This document shows positions 1 to 8,519 of a stretch of DNA of 64,000 nucleotides, piece after piece. A model generated the notes under the pieces. It was not told the DNA's origin. It worked only from the letters and a program-made list of their open reading frames with translations, and did no database searches. The stretch spans positions 1 through 64,000 of the forward strand of contig NZ_JALIDZ010000013.1 in NCBI RefSeq assembly GCF_025397915.1. Direction: 5' to 3'. A program made the translations under genes and the position numbers. Source of the DNA: Microbaculum marinisediminis. GTDB lineage: Bacteria > Pseudomonadota > Alphaproteobacteria > Rhizobiales > Tepidamorphaceae. How positions within the stretch are numbered: position 1 is the first letter of the stretch; each line of letters starts with the position of its first letter.

Positions 1-27
1 CCCGTGCGGACCGCGACCGATCGTGTC

Positions 28-1140
28 CTAGCCGGCCCGCTTCGACATGGCCGCGAGGATCGCGTCACCCATGTCGCTGGTCGAGACCGAGTTCTGGCCC
101 TTGGCGGCCAGGTCGGCGGTGCGGGCGCCGGAGGCGAGCACGTCGGCGATGGCGCCGTCGACGAGATCGGCGGCGTCTCCCATGTCGCAGGAATAGCGCA
201 GGGCCATGCCCAGCGATGCGATCATGGCGATCGGGTTGGCGATGCCCTTGCCGGCGATGTCCGGCGCGGAACCGTGCACGGGCTCATAGAGCGCCTTGCG
301 CTTGCCGGTCTCCGGGTCCGGTGCGCCGAGGGAGGCCGACGGCAGCATGCCGAGCGAGCCGGTCAGCATGGCGGCAACGTCGGACAGCATGTCGCCGAAC
401 AGGTTGTCGGTGACGATGACGTCGAACTGCTTGGGCCAGCGGACGAGCTGCATGCCGCCGGCGTCGGCCAGCATGTGCTCAAGCTCGACGTCGGGATACT
501 CGGCCTTGTGGACCGCACTGACCAACTGGTTCCAGAGGACGCCGGAGCGCATGACGTTGCGCTTCTCCATCGACGTCACCTTGTTGTTGCGGGCGCGGGC
601 GAGTTCGAAGGCGACACGGGCGATGCGCTCAATCTCGTGCGTCGTGTAGAGCTGCGTGTCGACGGCGCGCTTCTCGCCGTTCTCCAGGGTCACGATCTCC
701 TTCGGCTCGCCGAAATAGACGCCGCCGGTGAGCTCGCGCAGGATCAGGATGTCGAGGCCCTCGATCACGTCACGCTTCAGGCTGGAGGCGTCGGCGAGCG
801 CGGGATAGCAGATCGCCGGGCGCAGATTGGCGAACAGCTCCAGGTCCTTCCTGAGCCGCAGCAGGCCCGCTTCCGGGCGCACCTCGTAGGGCACCGAATC
901 CCACTTCGGACCGCCGACGGCGCCGAAAATCACGGCGTCGGCCTTCTGCGCCTTGTCCATGGCGTCGTCGGAAATCGACTCGCCATGGGCGTCATAGGCC
1001 GAGCCGCCGACGAGGTCGGTCTCGGTCTCGAAGGTCGCACCGGAGTTCTTGTCGAGCCAGGTCAGCACGCGGCCAACCTCGGTCATCACCTCGGGGCCGA
1101 TGCCATCGCCGGGCAAAAGGAGCAGATTGAAGGACGCCAT
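28..1140 (-). CDS. leuB: 3-isopropylmalate dehydrogenase
   Basis: This cytosolic enzyme oxidises and decarboxylates 3-isopropylmalate to 2-oxoisocaproate with NAD+, the third step of leucine biosynthesis. The 370-residue length is normal for LeuB. Residues 135-145 hold the [11 protein letters not shown] substrate-binding block. Residues 188-197 hold [10 protein letters not shown] with the catalytic Lys. Residues 243-254 hold [12 protein letters not shown] with the metal-binding Asp residues. It starts 42 nt after argH on the same strand, so the two may be cotranscribed, although their pathways differ. The gene ends near the left edge and is complete. Confidence 0.96.
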   Translation of the reverse strand: MASFNLLLLPGDGIGPEVMTEVGRVLTWLDKNSGATFETETDLVGGSAYDAHGESISDDAMDKAQKADAVIFGAVGGPKWDSVPYEVRPEAGLLRLRKDLELFANLRPAICYPALADASSLKRDVIEGLDILILRELTGGVYFGEPKEIVTLENGEKRAVDTQLYTTHEIERIARVAFELARARNNKVTSMEKRNVMRSGVLWNQLVSAVHKAEYPDVELEHMLADAGGMQLVRWPKQFDVIVTDNLFGDMLSDVAAMLTGSLGMLPSASLGAPDPETGKRKALYEPVHGSAPDIAGKGIANPIAMIASLGMALRYSCDMGDAADLVDGAIADVLASGARTADLAAKGQNSVSTSDMGDAILAAMSKRAG

Positions 1141-1182
1141 AGTTCTTCCCTTGTCTTGAAACCAACCGTTTTGCGAAGGCCG

Positions 1183-2565
1183 TCAGGCCTTGAGTTTTTC
1201 CAGCCAGGCTTCCGCCTGCGCCTTGACGTTGGCGGGCGCGGTGCCGCCATAGCTTGTGCGGCTCTTCACCGAATTCTCGACGCCGAGCACCTCGAAGATC
1301 TCCGCCGTGATCCTCGGCTCGATCGCCTGCATATCGTCCAGCGCCAGAGCGTCGAGATCGCGCCCGGACTGCGCGGCGAGACCGACGACACGGCCGGTGA
1401 CGTGATGGGCCTCGCGGAACGGCATGTTGAGCGTGCGCACGAGCCAGTCGGCGAGATCGGTCGCGGTCGAGTAGCCGGCGCCGGCGGCCGCCTGCATCCG
1501 TTCCCGGTTTGGCTCCATGTCGGAGACCATGCCGGTCATCGCCGCCACCGCGAGTTCCGCGGCATCGAGGGCGTCGAAGAACGGCTCCTTGTCCTCCTGC
1601 ATGTCCTTCGAATAGGTCAGCGGCAGGCCCTTCATCACCGTCAGCAGGCCGACCATCGCGCCGAAGATGCGGCCGGTCTTGGCGCGCACCAGCTCGGCGG
1701 CATCGGGATTGCGCTTCTGCGGCATGATCGAGGACCCGGTGGTCCAGGCGTCCGACAGGTGGACGAAGCCGAACTGGGCCGACGACCAGATCACGATCTC
1801 CTCGGCGAAGCGCGACAGGTGCATCGCCATGATCGACAGCGCTGACAGGGTTTCGAGCACGAAATCGCGGTCGGCGACGGCATCGAGCGAATTGGCCGTC
1901 GGCCGGTCGAAGCCGAGTGCCTTCGCGGTCATCTCCCGGTCGATCGGAAACGAGGTGCCGGCAAGCGCGGCGGATCCGAGCGGGCTTTCGTTGAGCCGCC
2001 TGCGGGCATCCACGACGCGGCCGCGGTCGCGCCCCGTCATCTCGACATAGGCGAGCAGGTGGTGGCCGAAGGTGACGGGCTGCGCCGCCTGCAGGTGGGT
2101 GAAGCCCGGCATCACCGCGTCGTAGTGCGCCGCGGCCTTCCCGGCCAGCGCACGCTGCAGGGCGGCGAGCGCCGTGTCCAGCCGGTCGAGCGCGTCGCGG
2201 ACGTAGAGGCGGAAATCGGTCGCCACCTGGTCGTTGCGCGAGCGGGCGGTATGCAGCCTGCCGGCCGCGGGGCCGACGAGCTCGGAGAGCCGCGACTCGA
2301 CATTCATGTGAATGTCCTCGAGCGCGGTCGAGAAATCGAACGATCCGGACTCGATCTCTGACGCGATCGTGTCTAGACCGTGAGTGATCGCCTTCGCATC
2401 TTCGGGCGTCAGGATGCCGGTTTCCGCCAGCATGGCCGCATGCGCCTTGGAGCCGGCGATGTCCTGTTGCCACAGGCGGCGATCGAAATCGATGGACGCG
2501 TTGATCGCTTCCATCACAGCATCGGGACCTGCGACGAAACGGCCGCCCCACATCTTGTTGCTCAT
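1183..2565 (-). CDS. argH: argininosuccinate lyase
   Basis: It splits argininosuccinate into arginine and fumarate, the last step of arginine biosynthesis. At 460 residues it has the usual length. The fumarase/aspartase-superfamily blocks are in order: [12 protein letters not shown] at 106-117, GFTHLQ at 154-159, and the signature [12 protein letters not shown] at 277-288 with its mobile catalytic loop. The start lies 69 nt from tlpA on the other strand, an arrangement found in other alphaproteobacteria (general knowledge). The downstream gene is leuB, 42 nt away. Confidence 0.96.
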   Translation of the reverse strand: MSNKMWGGRFVAGPDAVMEAINASIDFDRRLWQQDIAGSKAHAAMLAETGILTPEDAKAITHGLDTIASEIESGSFDFSTALEDIHMNVESRLSELVGPAAGRLHTARSRNDQVATDFRLYVRDALDRLDTALAALQRALAGKAAAHYDAVMPGFTHLQAAQPVTFGHHLLAYVEMTGRDRGRVVDARRRLNESPLGSAALAGTSFPIDREMTAKALGFDRPTANSLDAVADRDFVLETLSALSIMAMHLSRFAEEIVIWSSAQFGFVHLSDAWTTGSSIMPQKRNPDAAELVRAKTGRIFGAMVGLLTVMKGLPLTYSKDMQEDKEPFFDALDAAELAVAAMTGMVSDMEPNRERMQAAAGAGYSTATDLADWLVRTLNMPFREAHHVTGRVVGLAAQSGRDLDALALDDMQAIEPRITAEIFEVLGVENSVKSRTSYGGTAPANVKAQAEAWLEKLKA

Positions 2566-2634
2566 GGCGTCACTCTCATGGCGTTATTTCCCCGGGGGCG
2601 GACCCCGGTGCCGGTTAGGGACTAAGAAGACACG

Positions 2635-3291
2635 ATGGACCAGAACAGATCTTCCGGCCGCGGACGCATCGTCTTGATCGGCGCATTGGGCGTCGCCGCC
2701 GCGATTGCTGCCGTCGGCATATACGGGATCGCTGGGCCGAATGGCAACGGCGAGGCCGGTCTTTGCGCGAGTTCGAGCGAACTGGCGGCAACGGTCGACG
2801 GCCTGGCGACCGGCGATGTGGCGGCCCTGATCGTCAATCAGACACCGAAGCCGGCGCCGGACCTGACCTTCGTCGACGATACGGGTGCCACCAGAAAGCT
2901 CTCGGACTGGAAGGGCAGGGCGGTCCTGTTCAATCTGTGGGCGACATGGTGCGCACCCTGTCGCCACGAGATGCCGGCGCTCGACAACCTGCAGGCCGCG
3001 CTCGGCGGGGACGATTTCGAGGTGGTCGCGGTCAACATCGATACCGGGGGCGACGAAAAGCCGAAGAGATTCCTGGAAGAGGTGAAGGTCGATGACCTCG
3101 CCTACTATGCCGACCATACGACGGACGTGTTCCGCGAACTGAAGAAGGCCGGCCGGGCGTTCGGGCTGCCGACGACGCTGCTCATCGACAGGAATGGCTG
3201 CGAGATCGCGCACATGGCCGGGCCTGCGGAATGGGATTCGGACGACGCGAAAGGCGTCGTGCGCGCGCTGATCGGTGGCAGCCAACAGTAG
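2635..3291 (+). CDS. tlpA: TlpA-type membrane-anchored thiol:disulfide oxidoreductase
   Basis: This is a thioredoxin-fold reductant facing the periplasm. TlpA proteins reduce the copper-site cysteines needed for cytochrome oxidase assembly. The 218-residue protein has a short charged N terminus, one transmembrane anchor at about 12-32, and a thioredoxin domain with WCAPC at 105-109. The cis-Pro region lies in the GLPTTLLIDRNG segment. It is divergent from argH, and the 69-nt gap must hold both promoters. The symbol rests on motif and neighbourhood rather than alignment; ResA- or CcmG-like proteins are less likely because the domain is not followed by cytochrome c maturation genes. Confidence 0.87.
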   Translation: MDQNRSSGRGRIVLIGALGVAAAIAAVGIYGIAGPNGNGEAGLCASSSELAATVDGLATGDVAALIVNQTPKPAPDLTFVDDTGATRKLSDWKGRAVLFNLWATWCAPCRHEMPALDNLQAALGGDDFEVVAVNIDTGGDEKPKRFLEEVKVDDLAYYADHTTDVFRELKKAGRAFGLPTTLLIDRNGCEIAHMAGPAEWDSDDAKGVVRALIGGSQQ

Positions 3292-3303
3292 GCTGGCGCG
3301 CCG

Positions 3304-3585
3304 TCAGGCGAAGATATCGGTCATGGCGTTGAAATCTTCGGCCGCTTTCAGAAGTTCGCGATTACGCGCCTGGATGTCAGCCTCGATGCGCGTGACGGCC
3401 TGTCGCATGGCGAGGTTGACGAGTTCCTGGCCGGCCGAGGCATTGATCGAAAACAGGGACGTTGCGTAGGACTTCGCCGAGGCTGCGCCTTGCTGGACGG
3501 CCTGACGGTTCATCCGCGCACCATTGTTGAAGCGCTTGGACTGCGTCGTCTGATTTGCAAGGTAGAACTTCCCGCCGATCGCCAC
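3304..3585 (-). CDS. small helical protein of unknown function beside the YjfB-like array
   Basis: I do not recognise this family. A GTG start at 3585 follows GGAGGT with 6 nt spacing and gives 93 residues; an upstream ATG in the same frame would add 23 residues but lacks such a site. The product is rich in Ala, Gln and Asn, with long predicted helices, no signal peptide and no membrane segment. Its end reads LLKAAEDFNAMTDIFA. It lies 90 nt downstream of the first YjfB-like gene on the same strand, so it is probably cotranscribed with it and may work with it. Its 3' end converges on tlpA with a 12-nt gap. Confidence 0.7.
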   Translation of the reverse strand: MAIGGKFYLANQTTQSKRFNNGARMNRQAVQQGAASAKSYATSLFSINASAGQELVNLAMRQAVTRIEADIQARNRELLKAAEDFNAMTDIFA

Positions 3586-3675
3586 CGGTTCACCTCCAAT
3601 AACGCCGGGTCCTACGGAAAAGCGTTGACAGACCGGCGTGGCGAGCGCCGACAATCGCTTCGCCGGATGGTTCCA

Positions 3676-3879
3676 TCAGACCGTTACGTCCAGGTTTCCG
3701 CCAACCCCTGCCGCGGTGCTCTTTGCCAGTTGGGTGAGAGTCTCGCTGCTCTGCTCGAGCATGGCGACGACAGTCTTGCCGGCCTCGGCATTCATCTTCA
3801 GCATCTTGGCGGCGGCTGCCGTCTGTACCTTGGCCGCGCTGACGGATGCGAACGATGCGGCGATGGCGCTCGGTTCCAT
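3676..3879 (-). CDS. YjfB-like putative motility protein, copy 1
   Basis: This is a 67-residue cytoplasmic protein with an Ala-rich helical body and the C-terminal signature GGNLDVTV. That end matches the YjfB family (Pfam calls it a putative motility protein), whose members close with a Gly-X-X-Leu/Ile-Asp-Val pattern. The biochemical role is unknown. Two more 67-residue paralogues sit just upstream on the same strand, each ending the same way. Unlike the other two it has a near-canonical CtrA-type box (TTAG-N7-TTAA on the minus strand) 44 nt before its start. No flagellar genes are in the window. Confidence 0.75.
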   Translation of the reverse strand: MEPSAIAASFASVSAAKVQTAAAAKMLKMNAEAGKTVVAMLEQSSETLTQLAKSTAAGVGGNLDVTV

Positions 3880-3922
3880 GGGCTACTCCGATATGGGCGG
3901 AGGGAACCTTGAAGGGGAGCGC

Positions 3923-3937
3923 TTAAGTTTCCGCTAA
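3923..3937 (-). promoter_or_regulatory. CtrA-like box before YjfB-like copy 1
   Basis: On the minus strand this reads TTAG, seven bases, TTAA, one mismatch from the TTAA-N7-TTAA consensus of the alphaproteobacterial cell-cycle regulator CtrA. It lies 44 nt before the start codon. It is also inside an imperfect inverted repeat with CGCTTA arms. Confidence 0.45.
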
Positions 3938-3966
3938 GCGCGATCGAGGTTGCGAAGACGCGCCGA

Positions 3967-4170
3967 TCAAACCGAGATGTCGAGAACCTCGCCCGTGCCC
4001 GCGGCCACGTCGGCGGCGATGCGCTCCAGGTCGTCGGCGCTTTCGTGGAATGCCTCGAGCACGCGTTCGGCCGCCTTCGGGTTCATGTCCATCATCTTGG
4101 CGGCGACCGCGAGCGCGACGTCCGCCTTGTGGCGGGCGAGAAGTACCGAAACGGCAAGCGTCGGATCCAT
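3967..4170 (-). CDS. YjfB-like putative motility protein, copy 2
   Basis: A 67-residue paralogue of the neighbouring genes. It shares the LARHKAD-type N-terminal helix with copy 3 (there LAKHRAE), a central AAKM motif, and the ending GEVLDISV. There is no signal peptide or membrane span. The 96-nt gap to copy 1 and its own upstream CtrA-like box argue for an independent promoter. The YjfB assignment comes from the C-terminal signature and size; experimental functions in this family are scarce. Confidence 0.75.
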   Translation of the reverse strand: MDPTLAVSVLLARHKADVALAVAAKMMDMNPKAAERVLEAFHESADDLERIAADVAAGTGEVLDISV

Positions 4171-4234
4171 CGGATTGCGATCCTTTCGGCTACGGGTAAC
4201 CCGGATTTTCGGGCTGTCGGCTTAACGCGGACCT

Positions 4235-4249
4235 TCAAGAAACGGTAAA
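4235..4249 (-). promoter_or_regulatory. CtrA-like box before YjfB-like copy 2
   Basis: On the minus strand this reads TTTA, seven bases, TTGA, 65 nt before the start. It is a degenerate match on its own. It gains weight because copy 3 carries the same element at the same distance (64 nt), inside a conserved 36-nt upstream module. Confidence 0.35.
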
Positions 4250-4299
4250 CGTTGACTGCTCGTGCGTCCGCCGCGCCCGAACAGGCTGCGCGATGGCGG

Positions 4300-4503
4300 T
4301 CAGACCGTGATGTCCAGGGACCCGCCGCTGCCTTTGGCCAGTTCGTCCACCTCGCGTTCCACCGATGCGACGGTGTCGTCGACGGCCTTTACCAGGTCCT
4401 TGGCGTCCTGCGGATCCGGGTTCTGCATCTTGGCCGCGAACGCCATGGCCAATTCGGCTCGATGTTTGGCGAGCAGCATCGATACGGCGATCTGAGATAT
4501 CAT
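4300..4503 (-). CDS. YjfB-like putative motility protein, copy 3
   Basis: A 67-residue paralogue beginning MISQIAVSMLLAKHRAE and ending GGSLDITV, closest to copy 2 by eye. Its upstream 36 nt are nearly the same as those of copy 2, so the gene and promoter were probably duplicated as one unit. The acidic, Lys-rich middle (EREVDELAKGS) suggests a soluble helical protein. Confidence 0.75.
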   Translation of the reverse strand: MISQIAVSMLLAKHRAELAMAFAAKMQNPDPQDAKDLVKAVDDTVASVEREVDELAKGSGGSLDITV

Positions 4504-4566
4504 GGTGTTACGAGCCTCTGGACCGATAACGTCGAGAGTGTCTCGCTGCCGGATTAACGGGACCTT

Positions 4567-4581
4567 TAAATAAAAGGTAAA
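4567..4581 (-). promoter_or_regulatory. CtrA-like box before YjfB-like copy 3
   Basis: On the minus strand this reads TTTA, seven bases, TTTA, 64 nt before the start. The flanking sequence (GTTTACC before, AAGGTCC and CGTTAA after) matches that of copy 2. Binding by CtrA is inferred from the half-site spacing only. Confidence 0.35.
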
Positions 4582-4816
4582 CGGCCGCGGCCTATTCAGG
4601 CGCCCTTGGCCGGATCTTCGCGTCCGACCGGCACTGCTGAGAGGGCGTGCCGGACCGGGATGTCCGCTCGGATGGTATGCGAGACTACCGTCGTCGCCTT
4701 AAGATTTGATTGAGCCGGGGACCGGGAACCGTGCCGGCAGCAGTGTGAACCCGGCGGCACCGTCAACCCGGTTGGCGCGAGGGCGACAGGCGTCCCCTCG
4801 TCGCGTCAAATCCGAA

Positions 4817-4840
4817 CGACCGTGCCCGAAGGGACGGTCG
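4817..4840 (-). terminator. probable terminator of the etf-hbd operon
   Basis: The arms CGACCGTGCCC and GGGACGGTCG pair with a single bulge around a tight loop that reads TTC on the minus strand. The hairpin begins 4 nt past the hbd stop codon. In the minus direction it is followed by TTCGGATTTG, so the T tract is weak. Confidence 0.5.
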
Positions 4841-4843
4841 GGA

Positions 4844-5746
4844 TCAGCGGGTGGGGACGGGTGTCTCGCCGCGGTAGTCGTAGAAACCGCGCTGGGCCTT
4901 GCGGCCGAGCCAGCCGGCCTCGACGTATTTCACCAGGAGCGGGCAGGGCCGGTACTTGGAGTCGGCGAGGCCTTCGTAAAGCACCTGCATGATCGACAGG
5001 CAGGTATCCAGGCCGATGAAGTCTGCGAGCTCGAGCGGGCCCATCGGGTGGCGCGCGCCAAGACGCATGGCGGTGTCGATGGCTTCCACCGAACCGACGC
5101 CCTCGTAGAGGACGTATACCGCCTCGTTGATCATCGGCAGAAGGATGCGGTTGACCATGAAGGCCGGGAAGTCTTCCGACACGGCGATGGTCTTGCCGAG
5201 CTCGTCGACGAACGTGCGGGCGGTCTCGAAGGTGGCGTCCTCGGTGGCGATGCCACGGACGAGTTCCACCAGTTCCATGACCGGCACCGGATTCATGAAA
5301 TGAATGCCGATGAAGCGCTCCGGCCGGTCGGTCGAAGCGGCGAGTCGGGTGATCGAAATCGACGAGGTGTTGGTGGAGAGCAGCGCCTCCGGCTTCAGGA
5401 CCGGGCAGAGCGCCTTGTAGATCTCGCGCTTGACGGTCTCGTTCTCGACGGCGGATTCGATCACGAGATCGACTTCGCCGAGACCGGGCAGCGTCGGGCA
5501 CCCGGAGATACGGCCGAGCGCGGCCTGGCGTTCTTCCTCGGAGATGCGGCCGGAGGACACCTGCCGGGCCATGTTGCCATTGATGGTGGCAAGCCCGGAC
5601 TCGATGCGGTCGACATTGACGTCATGGAGCATGACGTCGAACCCACCCAAGGCGCAGACATGCGCGATGCCGTTGCCCATCTGGCCGGCGCCGATAACGC
5701 CGACCGTGCGGATCTTTGTGCCTGTCGTGCCGTCTGTCACGCTCAC
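4844..5746 (-). CDS. hbd: 3-hydroxybutyryl-CoA dehydrogenase
   Basis: It interconverts (S)-3-hydroxybutyryl-CoA and acetoacetyl-CoA with NAD(P). The 300-residue protein has an N-terminal Rossmann fold (VGVIGAGQMGNGIAHVCA, about 14-31) and the family block FIGIHFMNPVPVMELVE with the catalytic His. The C-terminal dimerisation domain carries the MGPLELADFIGLD segment. It is the last gene of the minus-strand group after etfB and etfA, with an 89-nt gap. In this setting it feeds C4-CoA units toward or away from the EMC pathway. It could serve butyrate oxidation instead; the sequence does not decide this. Confidence 0.93.
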   Translation of the reverse strand: MSVTDGTTGTKIRTVGVIGAGQMGNGIAHVCALGGFDVMLHDVNVDRIESGLATINGNMARQVSSGRISEEERQAALGRISGCPTLPGLGEVDLVIESAVENETVKREIYKALCPVLKPEALLSTNTSSISITRLAASTDRPERFIGIHFMNPVPVMELVELVRGIATEDATFETARTFVDELGKTIAVSEDFPAFMVNRILLPMINEAVYVLYEGVGSVEAIDTAMRLGARHPMGPLELADFIGLDTCLSIMQVLYEGLADSKYRPCPLLVKYVEAGWLGRKAQRGFYDYRGETPVPTR

Positions 5747-5835
5747 TTCACTCCATCATGCGGTCGAGCACGAGCTATCACGTTCGGCATGCCGCGTGAA
5801 GTGGCTTCATGCTGCAACGCACCAACACCCGGTCA

Positions 5836-6780
5836 CTACTTCCCGATCTTGGCCAGTTCCTGGTCCAGTTCGGGCAGGATCTGGAAGAGGTCGCCAACCA
5901 GGCCGTAGTCGGCGACCTGGAAGATCGGTGCCTCCTCGTCCTTGTTGATGGCGACGATCACCTTGGAGTCCTTCATGCCGGCGAGATGCTGGATCGCGCC
6001 GGAGATGCCGACCGCCACGTAGAGCTCCGGTGCGACGACCTTGCCGGTCTGGCCCACCTGGTAGTCGTTCGACATGTAACCGGCATCGACGGCGGCGCGG
6101 CTGGCGCCAATCGCGGCCCCGAGCCTGTCGGCGACCGGCATCAGCACCGTCTCGAAGTTCTCGCCCGAGGCCATGCCGCGGCCGCCGGAAACGACGATCT
6201 TCGCCGACGTCAGTTCCGGGCGATCCGACTTGGTCAATTCCTCGCCGATGAATTCGGAAACAGCCGGCAGATCCGGCACCGTGGTGGCCTCGACCGAAGC
6301 CGAGCCGTTCATCTCGACGGCCGGGAACGCGGTGGCGCGCACCGTGACGACCTTCTTGGGATCGTTCGACTTCACCACCTGGATGGCGTTGCCGGCGTAG
6401 ATCGGCCGTTCGAACGTGTCGGGACCTTCGACCGCCGTGATCTCGGAGATCTGCATGACGTCGAGCAGGGCCGCGACGCGCGGCATGAAATTCTTGGCGC
6501 TGGTCGTCGCGGCGGCGACGATGGCGTCGTAGTCGCCGGCGAGCGACACGACGAGGGCCGCCAGCGGCTCGGCCAGGCGGTGCTCGAGCGCACCGGACTC
6601 GGCCAGTAGCACCTTGCGGGCACCGGCAAGCTTGGCGGCGTCCTCGGCAACGGCCGCGCAGCCCTGGCCCGCGACCAGAACGTCGACGTCGGAGCCGATG
6701 GCCTGGGCGGCGCTCATGGCCTTGGCGGTCATGTCGCTCAGGGCGGCGTTGTCGTGTTCGGCAATGAGAAGAACGGCCAT
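5836..6780 (-). CDS. etfA: electron transfer flavoprotein alpha subunit
   Basis: This is the FAD-binding subunit of ETF, which carries electrons from acyl-CoA dehydrogenases to ETF:quinone oxidoreductase. At 314 residues it has the normal length. The C-terminal FAD domain shows [14 protein letters not shown], the [20 protein letters not shown] block, and the closing segment with [16 protein letters not shown]. Its ATG overlaps the etfB stop codon by one base (TGATG), so translation is coupled and the subunits are made together. A likely partner in this window is methylsuccinyl-CoA dehydrogenase at 13.3-15.0 kb. Confidence 0.96.
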   Translation of the reverse strand: MAVLLIAEHDNAALSDMTAKAMSAAQAIGSDVDVLVAGQGCAAVAEDAAKLAGARKVLLAESGALEHRLAEPLAALVVSLAGDYDAIVAAATTSAKNFMPRVAALLDVMQISEITAVEGPDTFERPIYAGNAIQVVKSNDPKKVVTVRATAFPAVEMNGSASVEATTVPDLPAVSEFIGEELTKSDRPELTSAKIVVSGGRGMASGENFETVLMPVADRLGAAIGASRAAVDAGYMSNDYQVGQTGKVVAPELYVAVGISGAIQHLAGMKDSKVIVAINKDEEAPIFQVADYGLVGDLFQILPELDQELAKIGK

Positions 6781-7529
6781 CAGATTACACCCGCCTCGTT
6801 CTTGAGTTTGTCCACCAGTTCCGCGACGGAGCCGACCTTGACGCCGGCCTGGCGCGCGGGGGGCTCGGTGGTCTTGACGACCTCGAGCCGCGGGGTGACG
6901 TCGACGCCGTAGTCGCCGGGCGTCTTTTCGTCGATCGGCTTCTTCTTGGCCTTCATGATGTTGGGCAGTGAGGCATAGCGCGGCTCGTTGAGGCGCAGGT
7001 CCGTGGTGACGATCGCCGGGGCGTTCAGCTTCACCGTCTGCAGGCCGCCGTCGATCTCGCGGGTGACGGTGATCGAGCCGTCGCCGATCTCGACCTTTGA
7101 GGCGAAAGTGCCCTGCGGCCAGCCGAGCAAGGCGGCCAGCATCTGGCCGGTCTGGTTGGCGTCGTCGTCGATCGCCTGCTTGCCGAGGATCACGAGGCCG
7201 GGGCCTTCGGCCTCGACAACGCCCTTGAGGATCTTGGCGACTGCGAGCGGTTCGACCGGCGCGTCGGACTTGACCAGGATGCCGCGGTCGGCGCCCATGG
7301 CCAGTGCCGTCCGGATGGTCTCGGCTGCCTGGGCCGGACCGATCGACACGGCGATGATCTCCTCGGCCTTGCCGGCCTCCTTCAGCCGGATGGCTTCCTC
7401 GACGGCGATTTCGTCGAACGGATTCATCGACATCTTCACATTGGCCAGCTCAACGCCGGTTCCGTCCGCCTTGACGCGGATCTTGACGTTGTAGTCGACC
7501 ACCCGCTTGACGGGCACCAATACCTTCAT
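6780..7529 (-). CDS. etfB: electron transfer flavoprotein beta subunit
   Basis: The AMP-binding subunit of ETF. I start it at the ATG at 7529 ([19 protein letters not shown]), which is the conserved beginning of EtfB; an in-frame upstream ATG at 7577 adds 16 unconserved residues. The product is 249 residues. The family signature appears in the [25 protein letters not shown] region near residue 185. It overlaps etfA by one base. A TTGC-type palindrome copy lies about 150 nt upstream. Confidence 0.96.
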   Translation of the reverse strand: MKVLVPVKRVVDYNVKIRVKADGTGVELANVKMSMNPFDEIAVEEAIRLKEAGKAEEIIAVSIGPAQAAETIRTALAMGADRGILVKSDAPVEPLAVAKILKGVVEAEGPGLVILGKQAIDDDANQTGQMLAALLGWPQGTFASKVEIGDGSITVTREIDGGLQTVKLNAPAIVTTDLRLNEPRYASLPNIMKAKKKPIDEKTPGDYGVDVTPRLEVVKTTEPPARQAGVKVGSVAELVDKLKNEAGVI

Positions 7530-7680
7530 AGAGCGCAACTCCCTCAGTGGGGACACAGAAAGAAAACGATGTGTCACAAGACTTTGACGCAGTGCACACC
7601 GACAAGGTCTGAACGGACGCGAAATCCGTGCTTCGCGCCTCTATACAATCGACAGCCGGCCAAAGCGCGGCGGACGGTAA

Positions 7681-7691
7681 TTGCGGTGCAG
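7681..7691. promoter_or_regulatory. degenerate TTGCA-N-TGCAA-like site upstream of etfB
   Basis: The sequence TTGCGGTGCAG matches the perfect palindrome before ccr (TTGCAGTGCAA) at 9 of 11 positions. It lies in the 232-nt gap between the rhomboid gene and etfB. It is a weak match taken alone. Confidence 0.3.
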
Positions 7692-7761
7692 CAAAGTGTC
7701 AACGCCGGGGCTATGCTATGGGGTGCGACGCGATGGGGTGCGGCGCTCTCGGGGGCGGCGC

Positions 7762-8481
7762 TCAGGAACGCGATGGCGGCACGGCCGTGACGAGGCCGCG
7801 GTCGAACAGCGGCACGCCGCGCCGGCGCATGAACACCACCAACACCGCGCCGGCGGCCAAACCGCCGATATGCGCCCACCAGGCGACGGACTCGTTCTCG
7901 GCCGCGGTCAGGACCGAGAAAACCTGCAGGACCACCCAGAATCCGAGCACCCAGGCCGCTTTCAGCCGGAGCGGGACGCGCCACAGCACCAGTACCCAGA
8001 CCTTCACGTTGGGATGCAGCATCAGGTAGGCGGCGATGACGCCGGAAACCGCGCCGCTGGCGCCGACCAGCGGGGCAACGGACTGTGGCTGGGCGAAATC
8101 GTGAACCAGTGCGGCGGCGACACCGCACAGGAGATAGAAGGTTAGGAAGCGCCAATGCCCCATGGCATCCTCGACATTGTCGCCGAAGACCCACAGGAAC
8201 AGCATGTTGGAGGCCAGGTGCAGGAAACCGCCGTGCACGAATTGGTAGGTCAGGAGCGTGAAGCTCTCCGGTACGACGGCGTACTGGGCCGGCAGTTCCC
8301 GGTAGTCGTTGAACACGGCCGGGATGAGGCCGAAGGTATAGGCCGTGGTCTCGAGCGCATCGGCGAACAACCCGCTGACGAAGACGACGTAGACAAAGAC
8401 GTTGACGACGATCAGCGCGACCGTGACGTACTGGAACGGGAGATGACGCAGCGGATTGTTGTCGCTGATCGGCACGAACAT
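7762..8481 (-). CDS. rhomboid-family intramembrane serine protease
   Basis: A 239-residue polytopic membrane protein with about six helices. The rhomboid landmarks are present: HGGFLHLASNMLFLWVFGDN in the second helix/loop region, the catalytic Ser in GASGAVSG (about residue 136), and the catalytic His in HIGGLAAG on the last helix. Such proteases cleave membrane proteins; the substrate here is unknown. It starts 38 nt after the cobalamin adenosyltransferase on the same strand and probably shares its transcript. The gap to etfB is 232 nt, so etfBA may have its own promoter. Confidence 0.9.
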   Translation of the reverse strand: MFVPISDNNPLRHLPFQYVTVALIVVNVFVYVVFVSGLFADALETTAYTFGLIPAVFNDYRELPAQYAVVPESFTLLTYQFVHGGFLHLASNMLFLWVFGDNVEDAMGHWRFLTFYLLCGVAAALVHDFAQPQSVAPLVGASGAVSGVIAAYLMLHPNVKVWVLVLWRVPLRLKAAWVLGFWVVLQVFSVLTAAENESVAWWAHIGGLAAGAVLVVFMRRRGVPLFDRGLVTAVPPSRS

Positions 8482-8519
8482 GTCCGGCTCCCCCGTATTC
8501 CGCTAGCCAAGCCTAGGGC

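Larger units (their letters stand above)
4504..4843. other. 340-nt intergenic region between the YjfB array and hbd
   Basis: No coding frame here is convincing. The left part carries the upstream module of YjfB-like copy 3. The right end carries the hairpin after hbd described separately. The middle (about 4590-4810) is GC-rich with no repeat or motif that I can name. Confidence 0.5.

Noticed and set aside
4-1845. A 613-codon open frame on the plus strand antisense to leuB and argH.
   Set aside because: It is a GC-driven shadow of two clear enzymes and shows no family motif.
3676-4503. R-body (RebB-like) protein cluster.
   Set aside because: The size and repeat of small helical genes suggested R-bodies, but the RebB core motif is absent and the C termini fit YjfB instead.
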